Source of the DNA: Bacillota bacterium
GTDB taxonomy: Bacteria > Bacillota_I > Bacilli_A > RFN20 > CAG-826
DNA length: 48,011 nucleotides
Direction of reading: 5' to 3'
Assembly (NCBI GenBank): GCA_030537155.1
Contig: JAUNOH010000001.1
Location: 111,574-159,584 of the forward strand
The position numbers and the translations under genes are program-made. Below are positions 39,646 to 48,011 of the stretch, piece by piece (position 1 is the stretch's first letter; every line of letters begins with the position of its first letter). Under the pieces are notes generated by a model. That model saw only the letters and a program-made list of their open reading frames with translations. It was not told the origin of the DNA and did no database searches.

Positions 39646-41630
39646 TTGTTCAGACTCGCTTTCAACTCGAACATTATATCCCTAATCTCGGCGGCTTTTT
39701 CGAAGTCGTATTCCTTGGCTGCCGCCTTCATCTGCTTCTCGAGATCTTTGATCTGAAGCTGAATCTGACTGGCGGAGGCTTTGCCGTTATTGGTGTATTT
39801 GACGAGTTTATCGACCTCGTTTTCGGAATTGTGCAAAGGCGGGGCTATCGATTTGATGATGGTGGTCGGTACGATGCCGTTTTCCTCGTTATAGGCTTCT
39901 TGGATTCCGCGCCTGCGGTTCGTCTCTTCGATGGCCTCGTGCATGGACTCACTAATCGAGTCGGCATACATGAAAACCTCGCCATTCGCGTTTCTGGCCG
40001 CCCGGCCGATGACCTGAATCAGGCTCCTCGTACTGCGGAGGAAGCCCTCTTTGTCAGCGTCGAGTATGCAAATAGCGGATACCTCGGGAATATCTAAACC
40101 CTCACGAAGCAGATTGATGCCTACTAAGACGTCATATTTTCCCTTGCGGAGTTGATAGATTATCTCGGTTCTTTCCAAGGTTTTGGTTTCGTTATGGAGA
40201 TAAGTGACTTTAACGCCGCGTTCCTTAAGGAAGGAGGTTAAATCCTCGGCCATCTTGATGGTCAAGGTGACGATCATCACGCGCTCATTTTTGCTGACGC
40301 GGTCTTGGATGACCTGAAGGATGTCATCGATTTGCCCCATGGTGGGCCGGATGTGGATCTTCGGATCGAGCAAGCCCGTCGGACGGATGATCTGCTCGGC
40401 GACCTCTCCACCGCACTTCTCCAACTCGTAATCACCGGGGGTAGCGGAGGTGCAAACGACGGTCGAGGGCATCAATTCCTCAAACTCCTCAAAACGAAGG
40501 GGGCGGTTATCCAAGGCGGAAGGCAAACGGAAGCCATATTCCACCAAGGTTTCCTTTCTGGAACGATCTCCCCGATACATGCCGCGAACCTGAGGAATGG
40601 TGACGTGGCTCTCGTCGATAAGCAAAACAAAGTCATCGGGGAAATAGTCGATTAGGCAATATGGACGTTCGCCGGCTTTTCTTTTATCGATGTGGCGGGA
40701 GTAGTTTTCAATGCCGGGGCAACGGCCGAATTCCTTTAGAGAATCGATGTCTTGCCTGGTTCTCATTTCAAGCCTCTCGGCTTCAAGGAGCTTGCCCTGT
40801 TCCTTTAATTCAGCTAGGCGTTCTTCAAGTTCGACAGAGATGCTCTCGCAAGCCTCCAAAATCCTTTTCCTAGTGGAGGCGTGGTCATAGGCCGGATAAA
40901 ACGGATATGTCTTATACGATTCCTTCACGACCCCGGTCAAGGAATCGACTTCAGAAATGGTGTCGACTTCATCGCCAAAGCAATCGATGCGGATGAAGAT
41001 ATCGGGCGAAGTGAGAGGGTAGATGTCGATGCTATCGCCGTGCACCCTGAAGGAGCCTGGAGCGGGCGAAAGGTTGTTGCGGGTATATTGGGAGTCGATT
41101 AGGCGCTGGAAGAATTCCTTGCGGTTGAGCGTCTCCCCTACCCTAACTTCGAAAAGGAGGTTCCGATACTCGTCGGGGTCGCTTAAGCCGTAAATGGCTG
41201 CGACTGAGGCGACGACGATGGTATCCCTTCTTTCCAAGATGGAATTAACGGCAGAAGTCCTGAGCATTTCTATCTCATCGTTCATAACCGCGTTTTTATC
41301 GATGTATGTATCGGTTTTCGGAACGTAAGCCTCGGGCTGATAAAAATCGAAGTTCGAAACGAAATATTCAACCCTATTCTCCGGGAAGAGCGACTTAAAT
41401 TCCCCATAGAGTTGTGACGCCAAAGTTTTATTATGAACAAGGACGAGTGTCGGTCTATTTAAGGCAGCGATTATGTTAGCGTCGGCAAAAGTCTTTCCAG
41501 TTCCGGTTGCACCTAAAATAACCTGGATCTGTTTACCATTAGAAACGCCGTCTAAAATCGTCTGTATGGCCTTTGGTTGATCGCCGGTAGGCCGAAATGG
41601 GGATACGAGTTTAAAGTCCTTGCTCTCCAT
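39642..41630 (-). CDS. uvrB: excinuclease ABC subunit B
   Basis: A 662-aa nucleotide-excision-repair helicase. Walker A GATGTGKT (about 39-46), the beta-hairpin region YYQPEAYVPKTDTYI-like block (about 96-110), DEAD-type motif LLIDESHVT, GINLLREGLDIPEVS and QVIGRAARN are all present, and a C-terminal UVR domain (EKQMKAAAKEYDFEKAAEIRD) completes it. It loads on damaged DNA with UvrA and recruits UvrC. The start overlaps the end of the yitT gene by 20 bp, and the end overlaps the HAD gene by 4 bp. Confidence 0.97.
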   Translation of the reverse strand: MESKDFKLVSPFRPTGDQPKAIQTILDGVSNGKQIQVILGATGTGKTFADANIIAALNRPTLVLVHNKTLASQLYGEFKSLFPENRVEYFVSNFDFYQPEAYVPKTDTYIDKNAVMNDEIEMLRTSAVNSILERRDTIVVASVAAIYGLSDPDEYRNLLFEVRVGETLNRKEFFQRLIDSQYTRNNLSPAPGSFRVHGDSIDIYPLTSPDIFIRIDCFGDEVDTISEVDSLTGVVKESYKTYPFYPAYDHASTRKRILEACESISVELEERLAELKEQGKLLEAERLEMRTRQDIDSLKEFGRCPGIENYSRHIDKRKAGERPYCLIDYFPDDFVLLIDESHVTIPQVRGMYRGDRSRKETLVEYGFRLPSALDNRPLRFEEFEELMPSTVVCTSATPGDYELEKCGGEVAEQIIRPTGLLDPKIHIRPTMGQIDDILQVIQDRVSKNERVMIVTLTIKMAEDLTSFLKERGVKVTYLHNETKTLERTEIIYQLRKGKYDVLVGINLLREGLDIPEVSAICILDADKEGFLRSTRSLIQVIGRAARNANGEVFMYADSISESMHEAIEETNRRRGIQEAYNEENGIVPTTIIKSIAPPLHNSENEVDKLVKYTNNGKASASQIQLQIKDLEKQMKAAAKEYDFEKAAEIRDIMFELKASLNK

Positions 41631-42612
41631 CTTTGTTCTGACTCTTGCCGCCTTGTTCGGCGCATTTTTTCGGAAGCGGGTCGAAACCCTCGCCGTTGAT
41701 CATGGAGGCGTTGGTGAAGGTTACGAAAGCCCTGGGATCGACTTGGGCGATAAACAACTTAAGATCATTCAGCTCACGGCGGTTGAAGGCCACACGGATT
41801 ATCTTCCTTCCTTCACCGGAATAGCCGCCAGTGGCGTCAATAACCGTGCTGGCATGATCCATTTTCTGATGAATATAGTCCATGATTTTCGCGGGTTCAG
41901 AAGAAATGATGTCGGCGATAACATAGGAATTCATGTTGACATAGCCGACCTGTATGACCAGGGCGCAGGCCAAGGCGGAAAGGATGCCGATAAAGCCGTG
42001 AGGGATATCTTTCATGAAGAGCATACCAACGATGATTAGAAGCGCGTCGAAAATGAAAGAACCCACGCCTTCCTTGATGGGGGTGTGTTTGGCCAAGATG
42101 GAACAAAGGACATCCAGACCGCCGGTCGAACCATTGCCAATATAGTTGATGGCAACGGAAGCTCCAACGAGGGCACCACCGAACAAACCGGCTAAAAGAG
42201 TCAATGAGAGATTCTCAAAAGAAGTGTCACCAACAACCGTGGGAGCACTGAGCTGTTCGGTTATGAACGCCCCAACCTGGAAACGAAGAAATAGTGAATA
42301 TAGCAACGGGAATAGAATGGAAGCATATAGGGTTTTCAGCGTATACCTCTTACCAAGGAAGAAGAAACTTATGGCCAACATCAGGATCTGGACAGCCCAG
42401 GTAACTATGTCGGTAATATCCATCGTCCCGCCACCAAGTTCAAAAAGATATTGCGCGATGACGGCGATGGAAGAAACGCCACCAGTTACCAGGTTTAGAG
42501 GCACGATGAAAACCGCGTCCGCAAAAGCTAAGATCAAGCACCCTAAAGTGACGATCAGATAATTGAGGGCGATTTTAAGATGCCTCGCTCTTTCTCTATT
42601 CTTTTCTAGCAT
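41611..42612 (-). CDS. YitT family membrane protein
   Basis: A 333-aa protein with five to six membrane segments (about 15-40, 52-78, 82-98, 132-160, 178-205 and beyond) and the soluble DUF2179 domain at the C-terminus (TGGYSGEGRKIIRVAFNRREL, then DPRAFVTFTNASMINGEGF). The motif LVTGGVSSIAVIAQYLF and NGSTGGLDVLCSIL are typical of the family. The function is unknown; it is common in Firmicutes. I chose the ATG at 42612, preceded by AAGGGAAGG, rather than the longer frame to 42669. It overlaps prfB by 17 bp and uvrB by 20 bp. Confidence 0.88.
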   Translation of the reverse strand: MLEKNRERARHLKIALNYLIVTLGCLILAFADAVFIVPLNLVTGGVSSIAVIAQYLFELGGGTMDITDIVTWAVQILMLAISFFFLGKRYTLKTLYASILFPLLYSLFLRFQVGAFITEQLSAPTVVGDTSFENLSLTLLAGLFGGALVGASVAINYIGNGSTGGLDVLCSILAKHTPIKEGVGSFIFDALLIIVGMLFMKDIPHGFIGILSALACALVIQVGYVNMNSYVIADIISSEPAKIMDYIHQKMDHASTVIDATGGYSGEGRKIIRVAFNRRELNDLKLFIAQVDPRAFVTFTNASMINGEGFDPLPKKCAEQGGKSQNKDGEQGL

Positions 42613-43718
42613 TGCCTTCCCTTGATAACATTTCCAAATAAGCGTAGACAAACCCATCGATATCGCCATCCATTACGGCAGCGACGTTGCCCATTTCAAA
42701 GCCGGTTCTGTTGTCTTTCACCAATTGATACGGTTGGAAGACATAGGAACGGATCTGACTGCCCCATTCAATATTTTTCTGCTCGCCAATCTCGCCTTTT
42801 ATCTGAGCTTCGCGGGCTTCTAGCTCGCGTTGCATCAATTTGTCAGTCAGCATGGCCATACAGGTGGCTTTATTGAAGAGCTGCGATCTCTCGATTTCGC
42901 ATTGGACGACTATCCCGGTCGGCAAATGGGTGATACGGACGGCTGAAGAAACCTTGTTGACGTTTTGCCCGCCGGCACCGCCGGAACGGAAAGTATCGAC
43001 CCTCAAATCCTTTGGGTCGATTTCGATTTTCTTTATGGCGGAGAACTCGGGAACGACGTTAACCGAGCAGAAAGACGTATGCCTCCTGGCGTTCGCGTCA
43101 AAGGGCGAAATCCTCACCAAACGGTGGACTCCCCTTTCTCCTTTTAGCATGCCGTAGGCGTTATGGCCGGTGATTTTTACATAGGCGCTTTTGATGCCGG
43201 CTTCGTCACCGTCTTCATAAGAAAGAACCTTGGCTTTGAAACCGTGCCTTTCGGCCCATCTCCCATACATACGGAGAATCATCGATGCCCAATCCTGCGC
43301 CTCGGTTCCCCCGGCTCCCGGGTGAACGTCGATCGTGCAGTTTAAGGCGTCATATTCGCCAGAAAATAGAAGCAGGCTCCGAAGTTGCTTGATATCCTCG
43401 TCGAGGTCGTTTTCCATCGATTCGATGAGCTCCAGCATCTCGCTGTCGCCATCTTTGACTTCTTTGATTAATTCAGAGACGTCGTTGAAATTGCTTTGGA
43501 TGCTTTCAAGATCGTTGACCTTGTTACGGATGTCCTTTAAGCGGTTGACGACGACCATCGCCGAGGATTGGTCATTCCAAAAACCCTCGGAGTTTTCCTT
43601 TTCCTCGAGTTCGGCTATCTCTTTCTTCAGACTGTCGAGGTCAAAGAGAGCCACCGAGCTGCGAGACAAGCCTGGAGATTTCCTGCAGGCGTTGTTTTGA
43701 TTCGACTAGCTCTTGCAT
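42596..43718 (-). CDS. prfB: peptide chain release factor 2, with programmed +1 frameshift
   Basis: Translation starts at the ATG at 43718 with AAAGGA upstream and gives MQELVESKQRLQEISRLVSQ plus LGGSL, then meets UGA at codon 26 (43643-43641). CTT-TGA-C allows the classical +1 shift into DLDSLKKEIAEL, giving a 373-aa protein. The tripeptide SPF (stop-codon reading, in ISPFDANARRH) and GGQ (RSGGAGGQNVNKV, peptide release) are intact. Release factor 2 reads UGA and UAA. Having it, with autoregulation, shows that UGA is a stop here. It lies 21 bp after secA, the conserved Firmicutes order. Confidence 0.96.
43640..43646 (-). promoter_or_regulatory. RF2 programmed frameshift site
   Basis: The minus strand reads CTT-TGA-C, the slippery sequence of prfB autoregulation. 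The usual strong Shine-Dalgarno-like stimulator just upstream is weak here (GGTGG). Confidence 0.9.
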
Positions 43719-43739
43719 ATTCCTTTTCCTAAATTGATA

Positions 43740-46166
43740 TTATTCAGCCTTTGGCTGGTTTTCCGGGGCATCCTCGGATTTCGCTTCAACAGCGTTCTCC
43801 GGGTTTTTCGGGGCCTCTTCCTTCAACCTGATTTTGACGTTGAGGAGATTGTAGGCGGTATCGACGGCGATGACGTCATTCATATCCCTGAATAGCTCAT
43901 AACCCTCATTGACGTAATCCTGAAGCGGATTGGTCTGGGCGTAGGAGCGGAGGCTGATGCCCTCCCTCAGGTGGGCCATCGTATCGATGTGCTTGGTCCA
44001 GTTATGGTCGATGACCGATAAAGAGACTTGCCTTTCGACCTTATCCAATTCGGTGACGGGCCAGCTCTTTCTCTTTTGAAGGTAGAGGGCATATAAGGCT
44101 TCGCCCAGGTCCTCACTGGCTTCTTCAACCGGCGATTCATCGTAGGCGCTGACGGGGAGGGTCCCCTCGGGCATCATGGCCGGCTCAACGAGCTTCTTTA
44201 AAGCCTCGCCAGAGATCAAACCGTCGCCGATATCGGAAGAAACGGCGCGCTTGCAAAGGTATTTCGCGCCCTCCATGAATTGGTTCCTGATGACTTCGGT
44301 GATATCGTCGGCCATCAATAAAGCGTCACGGCGATCATAGATGATTTGCCTTTGCTTGGCCAAGACGTCGTCATAGTCGAGCAAGTTCTTGCGGATATCG
44401 AAGTTTTGGCCTTCGATTTGCTTTTGGGCGTTGGTGACGGCATTGACTAGCGTCTTGCTCTCAATCGCCTCGTCCTGAAGCTGGTTAACGAAGAGGTTGC
44501 GGAGGTTTTCCGGGGCAAACCTCATCATAAGATCGTCGTCAAAGCAGACATAGAAACGGCTGAATCCGGGGTCGCCCTGACGGCCGGAACGGCCGCGGAG
44601 CTGGTTGTCGATACGGCGGGATTCATGGCGCTCGGTGCCAAAGACGCACAAGCCGCCAAGCTCCCTGACACCAGGGCCCAGTTTGATGTCGGTGCCACGG
44701 CCAGCCATGTTGGTGGCCAATGTGATGGCCCCCTGCTCACCGGCGTGGGAGATGATCTCGGCTTCACGAGCCTGGTTTTTGGCGTTTAAAACTTCATGGG
44801 GCAATCCGGCTTCATCTAAAAGATGAGAGATCTCCTCGTTGGATTCGACGGAGGTCGTACCGATTAGAATCGGCTGACCCTTCTCGTGGCGCTCCTTAAC
44901 TTCCTTGATTAAGGCCTTAAGCTTGGCGCTATGGGTGCCGAAGATGTAGTCGACGGCGTCTTCCCTCTGAATCGGACGGTTGGTCGGGATGACGACGACC
45001 TTCATGTTATAAATCTTGAGGAATTCCTCTTCCTCGGTTTTGGCGGTACCGGTCATGCCGGAGCACTTCTTATAAAGACGGAAGAAGTTCTGATAGGTGA
45101 TGGTGGCCAAAACAGTGGTTTCCTGTTTAATCTCGACGCCTTCCTTGGCTTGGATGGCCTGTTGGAGACCGTCGTTATATTCCCTGCCCTTCATGATGCG
45201 GCCGGTGAATTGGTCGATCAGCTGGATCTGCCTGTCGGAATCGACCATGTACTCGACGTCACGGCCCATGATGAAGTTGGCCTTCAAGGCTTGGTGGATA
45301 CGGTGGACTAGTTCCTGGTTTTCGGGATCGTATAGATTCCTGACGCCAAACATCCTCTCGGCCTTGGTGGCCCCATCTTCGGTCAGGGAGCAGGTCCTGG
45401 TTTTGATGTCGATGGTGAAATCTTTTTCCTTCTTCAGCGATTTGCAGAAACGGTCGGCCACCTGATAGGCGGAGGCGCTGGTGCGGGCGCCACCCGAGAT
45501 GATCAACGGGGTTCTTGATTCATCGATCAAGATGGAGTCGGCTTCGTCGACGATGCAGAAATTCAATCCGCGTAAAACCCTGCCGCTGAGGCTCGGGGCC
45601 ATGTTGTCGCGGAGGTAGTCGAAGCCAAGCTCGGAGTTGGTGGTGTAGGTGATGTCGCAAAGATAGGCTTCCCTCTTTTCGGCGGTGGTCTTCGAATGGA
45701 GGTTGACGCCGACGGTGAGTCCTAAGAAACGGTAGACCTGGCCCATCCAATCCGCGTCACGTTCGGAAAGGTATTCGTTGACGGTGACGACGTGGACGCC
45801 TTTGCCTTGAAGGGCGTTAAGGTAAACGGCCATGGTCGCGGTCAGAGTTTTACCTTCGCCGGTCTTCATCTCGGCGATGAAGCCGTTATTAAGGACCAAA
45901 GAGCCGATGATCTGAACTTTGTATGGGAACTGGCCAAGGGTGCGCAAGGCGGCCTCGCGGCAAACCGCGAACGCCTCATATTTGATGTCCTCTGGTTTAA
46001 CCCCCTCGGCGAGTTTTTTCTTAAATTCCTCGGTTTTTGCCCTCAAATCTTCGTCGCTGAGGGCCCTCATTTGCTCTTCATAAGCGATAACCCGATCGGC
46101 TTCCCTCTCATATCTTTTGAGTTCGCGCTTTTCGAGTTGGAATAGTTTTTCAATGAAATTCGCCAT
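43740..46166 (-). CDS. secA: preprotein translocase ATPase SecA, without SEC-C zinc tail
   Basis: An 808-aa motor protein. Walker A MKTGEGKT (about 99-106), VVTVNEYL, FCIVDEADSILIDESRTPL (DEAD motif), TNMAGRGTDIKLG and GRSGRQGDPG are all intact, followed by the helical scaffold and wing domain. The C-terminus is a short acidic tail (AKSEDAPENQPKAE) and lacks the Cys-rich SEC-C zinc motif found in many SecA proteins. It drives export through SecYEG. AGGAGA precedes the ATG. It is in an operon with prfB, yitT, uvrB and the HAD gene; comFC lies just upstream. Confidence 0.97.
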   Translation of the reverse strand: MANFIEKLFQLEKRELKRYEREADRVIAYEEQMRALSDEDLRAKTEEFKKKLAEGVKPEDIKYEAFAVCREAALRTLGQFPYKVQIIGSLVLNNGFIAEMKTGEGKTLTATMAVYLNALQGKGVHVVTVNEYLSERDADWMGQVYRFLGLTVGVNLHSKTTAEKREAYLCDITYTTNSELGFDYLRDNMAPSLSGRVLRGLNFCIVDEADSILIDESRTPLIISGGARTSASAYQVADRFCKSLKKEKDFTIDIKTRTCSLTEDGATKAERMFGVRNLYDPENQELVHRIHQALKANFIMGRDVEYMVDSDRQIQLIDQFTGRIMKGREYNDGLQQAIQAKEGVEIKQETTVLATITYQNFFRLYKKCSGMTGTAKTEEEEFLKIYNMKVVVIPTNRPIQREDAVDYIFGTHSAKLKALIKEVKERHEKGQPILIGTTSVESNEEISHLLDEAGLPHEVLNAKNQAREAEIISHAGEQGAITLATNMAGRGTDIKLGPGVRELGGLCVFGTERHESRRIDNQLRGRSGRQGDPGFSRFYVCFDDDLMMRFAPENLRNLFVNQLQDEAIESKTLVNAVTNAQKQIEGQNFDIRKNLLDYDDVLAKQRQIIYDRRDALLMADDITEVIRNQFMEGAKYLCKRAVSSDIGDGLISGEALKKLVEPAMMPEGTLPVSAYDESPVEEASEDLGEALYALYLQKRKSWPVTELDKVERQVSLSVIDHNWTKHIDTMAHLREGISLRSYAQTNPLQDYVNEGYELFRDMNDVIAVDTAYNLLNVKIRLKEEAPKNPENAVEAKSEDAPENQPKAE

Positions 46167-46193
46167 GAAATTCTCCTAAACGGGCTAAATGAT

Positions 46194-46211
46194 ACCATTT
46201 CATAAAATGGT
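46194..46211. other. hairpin between comFC and secA
   Basis: ACCATTT (46194-46200) and AAATGGT (46205-46211) pair exactly around CATA. There is no strong T-run, so it may be a weak terminator or a leader element for secA. Confidence 0.45.
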
Positions 46212-46233
46212 AGGCAATCGATGGGCAACGGCC

Positions 46234-46938
46234 TCAGGACGGCTCGTGCGGACCTTTGGTTTTGGCCATCACCAAAACCCTGATTTTGCTGGCTCCATGC
46301 TTTTTCAGAAGCTTGATGCAGTTTCGAGCAGTCGCCCCAGTCGTGTAAACATCGTCGACCAATAGAATCTTCTTCCCCGAAACCGAGCGCCCGCCGACCC
46401 ACCTTAGATGCTTCCCCACTTCCTGGCGGGACCGATAATCCAAATCGCTTTGCTTTCTATCGTCGGTTTTTTCGATGGCGTGAATCATGGGCAATCCAAG
46501 ACAAGAGAACATCTCCCTAACGTGGTTGAACCCCCGCTCGTCATCATGATTTTTAGAGGATGGGGCCGGGACAATCGTATAACCGGGATAAAGCATCCGC
46601 AAAATCGGGGCCTGATGATCTAAGAAGACATCTTTAAGTTCATAGTCGAAGCATCCCTTGAAACGAAACAAGGCCGATTTGATGGCCTGATTGTATTCGT
46701 AAACGGCCAGGCCCCTAACCCCATTCGTCGAAAAGTAGATGTTCTTCGGCTCAAACTCAGAAAGGCAACGGGAGCACAAACAACCGCACCCAAAAACCGC
46801 GCTCCGGAAGCCATAAGGGCGAATCCTATGAAAGCACAGCTTGCAGATGTGTGTTGCACCGCTTAATTTCTTGGATGGCTTTTTCCATCGATCGAGTCTT
46901 TTTGCTACATAGGAAAATAACGTCCCCGCTGGCTGCAT
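46234..46938 (-). CDS. comFC: ComF family protein (ComFC, phosphoribosyltransferase-like)
   Basis: A 234-aa protein. A long basic head (about 1-28) precedes a Cys-rich zinc-finger region (C32, C35, then C51, C53, C55, C58), and a phosphoribosyltransferase-like domain ends in LLVDDVYTTGATARNC (PRPP-binding motif). ComFC assists uptake of transforming DNA and is often used in natural competence. GGAGG lies 7 nt upstream of the ATG at 46938, giving strong support for this start although the gene then overlaps comFA by 113 bp in another frame. No nearer start codon is available before the zinc finger. Confidence 0.88.
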   Translation of the reverse strand: MQPAGTLFSYVAKRLDRWKKPSKKLSGATHICKLCFHRIRPYGFRSAVFGCGCLCSRCLSEFEPKNIYFSTNGVRGLAVYEYNQAIKSALFRFKGCFDYELKDVFLDHQAPILRMLYPGYTIVPAPSSKNHDDERGFNHVREMFSCLGLPMIHAIEKTDDRKQSDLDYRSRQEVGKHLRWVGGRSVSGKKILLVDDVYTTGATARNCIKLLKKHGASKIRVLVMAKTKGPHEPS

Positions 46939-47986
46939 CCTTTTTCCTCCCAACCCGCCCGGCGATCTGAATCAAGGCCGCCGAGTCGTATATTTTTTCA
47001 TCCGCCTTATAGATGATTACTTGTATGTCTTTGACCGTAACGCCGCGCTCCAAAACCGCGGTCGTAACCAAGTAACGATATCGCCCTTTTTTGAAGAGAG
47101 AGATGATGTCGGAGCGGCCTTCCCTTTTCGAAGAGACATAATTCCCGCCCTCCACAAAAAGAGAAATAAAAGAATAAAGGCGCTTCGAGCATTCAACTGT
47201 CGGAACAAAGACAAAACATTGCTTCCCTTTCTTTCGATATTCCAAAAGCTTTTTTATGACAAAAAATTCCTTGAGCAACCCGTAGCGAATAACGACCTCA
47301 GGAACCGGAATTGGCTTTTTGTGAAATCTGGTCATCAAAGTAAGTATCGCTTTGCCTTCTTTTTTGAACTCGCTTAGCACCGAATCACTCGGAGTGGCAC
47401 TCATCATCAGGCAATGGCCCCTGAGGCTCCGGCGATAAAAGGCATCCAGGACGTGGTTGCCCTTAAAAGGGAAGGCGTCAATCTCATCCAGGACCAGAAG
47501 ATCAAAATAGTTTGGGTAACGATAGAGTTGGTGAGTTGTGAGAATAATCAAATCGCCCTCTAGGCATCTGGTGTGCTCCCCATATACCGCTACAACCTTG
47601 TTTGACGGAAAAGCGCCTTTCAATCGGTAAAATAACTCGATAACGACATCTCTTCTGGGAAGTGCGAAGCCGACATTGAGTCCTTTGCTCATGGCATAGG
47701 CGATAATTCCATATGAGATCTCCGTCTTCCCGGATCCGCATACGGCATAGACCAATGTATCTATTCCATCCTTATAATTCTGAATGATTTGATCGGATAA
47801 TTCCTTCTGCTCCTTGGAGAGGGAATAGGACAAATCCAAAATCACATTCTTCGGTTTTGAATCTTTTTGAACTGCTGATATCCCTTTAAAGCTTATGCAG
47901 GCTCGGCAATACGGCTTGCCCCTAATATAACCTATGAATTTCGGGTCCTTGTTCCCGCATTTTTCGCAGACGAATTTTTCTCTCAC
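46826..47986 (-). CDS. comFA: ComFA-like DEAD-box DNA translocase
   Basis: A 386-aa helicase-like ATPase. A four-Cys zinc finger opens it (C7, C10, C27, C30), then Walker A VCGSGKTEI (about 82-90), DEID in LVLDEIDAFPF, MMSATPSD (motif III), VTTAVLERGVTVKDIQV and QIAGRVGRKKDAA (motif VI). ComFA pulls single-stranded DNA across the membrane during transformation. The start is a GTG at 47986, 25 bp from the window edge, with no clear ribosome binding site, so the start is uncertain. It is upstream of comFC, secA and prfB, the order seen in Bacilli. Confidence 0.9.
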   Translation of the reverse strand: MREKFVCEKCGNKDPKFIGYIRGKPYCRACISFKGISAVQKDSKPKNVILDLSYSLSKEQKELSDQIIQNYKDGIDTLVYAVCGSGKTEISYGIIAYAMSKGLNVGFALPRRDVVIELFYRLKGAFPSNKVVAVYGEHTRCLEGDLIILTTHQLYRYPNYFDLLVLDEIDAFPFKGNHVLDAFYRRSLRGHCLMMSATPSDSVLSEFKKEGKAILTLMTRFHKKPIPVPEVVIRYGLLKEFFVIKKLLEYRKKGKQCFVFVPTVECSKRLYSFISLFVEGGNYVSSKREGRSDIISLFKKGRYRYLVTTAVLERGVTVKDIQVIIYKADEKIYDSAALIQIAGRVGRKKDAASGDVIFLCSKKTRSMEKAIQEIKRCNTHLQAVLS

Positions 47987-48011
47987 AATATAAGGTAGAC
48001 GAAAAAAGCGA

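Noticed and set aside
46826-46845. A comFC start just before the zinc finger, avoiding the overlap
   Set aside because: No ATG, GTG or TTG occurs in frame there, and the GGAGG site belongs to the ATG at 46938.

Overview
The window is 48 kb of densely packed bacterial chromosome with the standard code. UGA is a stop: the RF2 gene carries the programmed UGA frameshift, and several genes end in TGA. Gene order comFA-comFC-secA-prfB, a UvrX/YolD-type Y-family polymerase pair, YitT, AGGAGG-type ribosome binding sites and cre-like operators point to Bacillota, most likely class Bacilli. The class III (oxygen-sensitive) ribonucleotide reductase, two membrane-anchored GH3 enzymes and a GH2 enzyme suggest an anaerobic, carbohydrate-using animal-gut or rumen lineage; the exact taxon is my inference. 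Codon use is GC-rich at third positions. I saw no insertion sequence, prophage or CRISPR array.

Layout. 1-8.7 kb: a small kinase-like protein, two paralogous P-loop kinases, a polytopic membrane protein, a BaiN-type flavoprotein, a DUF2188 protein with a histone-like tail, a glutamine-dependent NAD synthetase carrying a Phd/YefM antitoxin-like N-terminus, a RimK-like ATP-grasp enzyme and a proline iminopeptidase-like hydrolase. 8.7-15.5 kb: an enlarged MscL, then the anaerobic ribonucleotide reductase group (nrdD with a C-terminal glutaredoxin-like domain, an unusual trxB-like reductase, nrdG), ppa and a PhoH-like ATPase. 15.7-19.5 kb: a two-gene operon (RecB-like nuclease/DUF2075 helicase plus MazG-like pyrophosphohydrolase), a small unknown protein, a zinc-dependent phospholipase C-like protein and tRNA-Ala(CGC). 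19.6-31.8 kb: a carbohydrate locus on the minus strand: a LytTR regulator, a GH3 enzyme, an AgrA/AgrC-like two-component pair, a second GH3 with a small membrane protein, and a cytoplasmic GH2. 31.9-37.2 kb: rmuC, a Y-family polymerase with its YolD partner, two very small genes, and two DUF308-like membrane proteins. 37.2-48 kb, minus strand: folD with a ThyX-like partner, secG, then comFA-comFC-secA-prfB-yitT-uvrB-HAD phosphatase, with overlapping or nearly touching reading frames throughout.

How the genes fit together. NrdG activates NrdD; the CPNC domain fused to NrdD and the neighbouring reductase look like its built-in electron supply. FolD makes methylene-THF next to a translationally coupled ThyX-like protein. 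The two GH3 enzymes appear anchored in the membrane at both ends, would release sugars outside the cell, and each has a LacI/CcpA-type operator over its -10 box, while an AgrCA-like pair sits between them. The DUF2075/MazG operon could be a nucleic-acid or nucleotide defence module.

Two features recur. Many genes have no Shine-Dalgarno sequence but a TANNNT -10 hexamer 6-10 nt before the start codon, which predicts leaderless mRNAs. Other genes have strong GGAGG-type sites. Many convergent or tandem genes are separated by clear rho-independent terminators.
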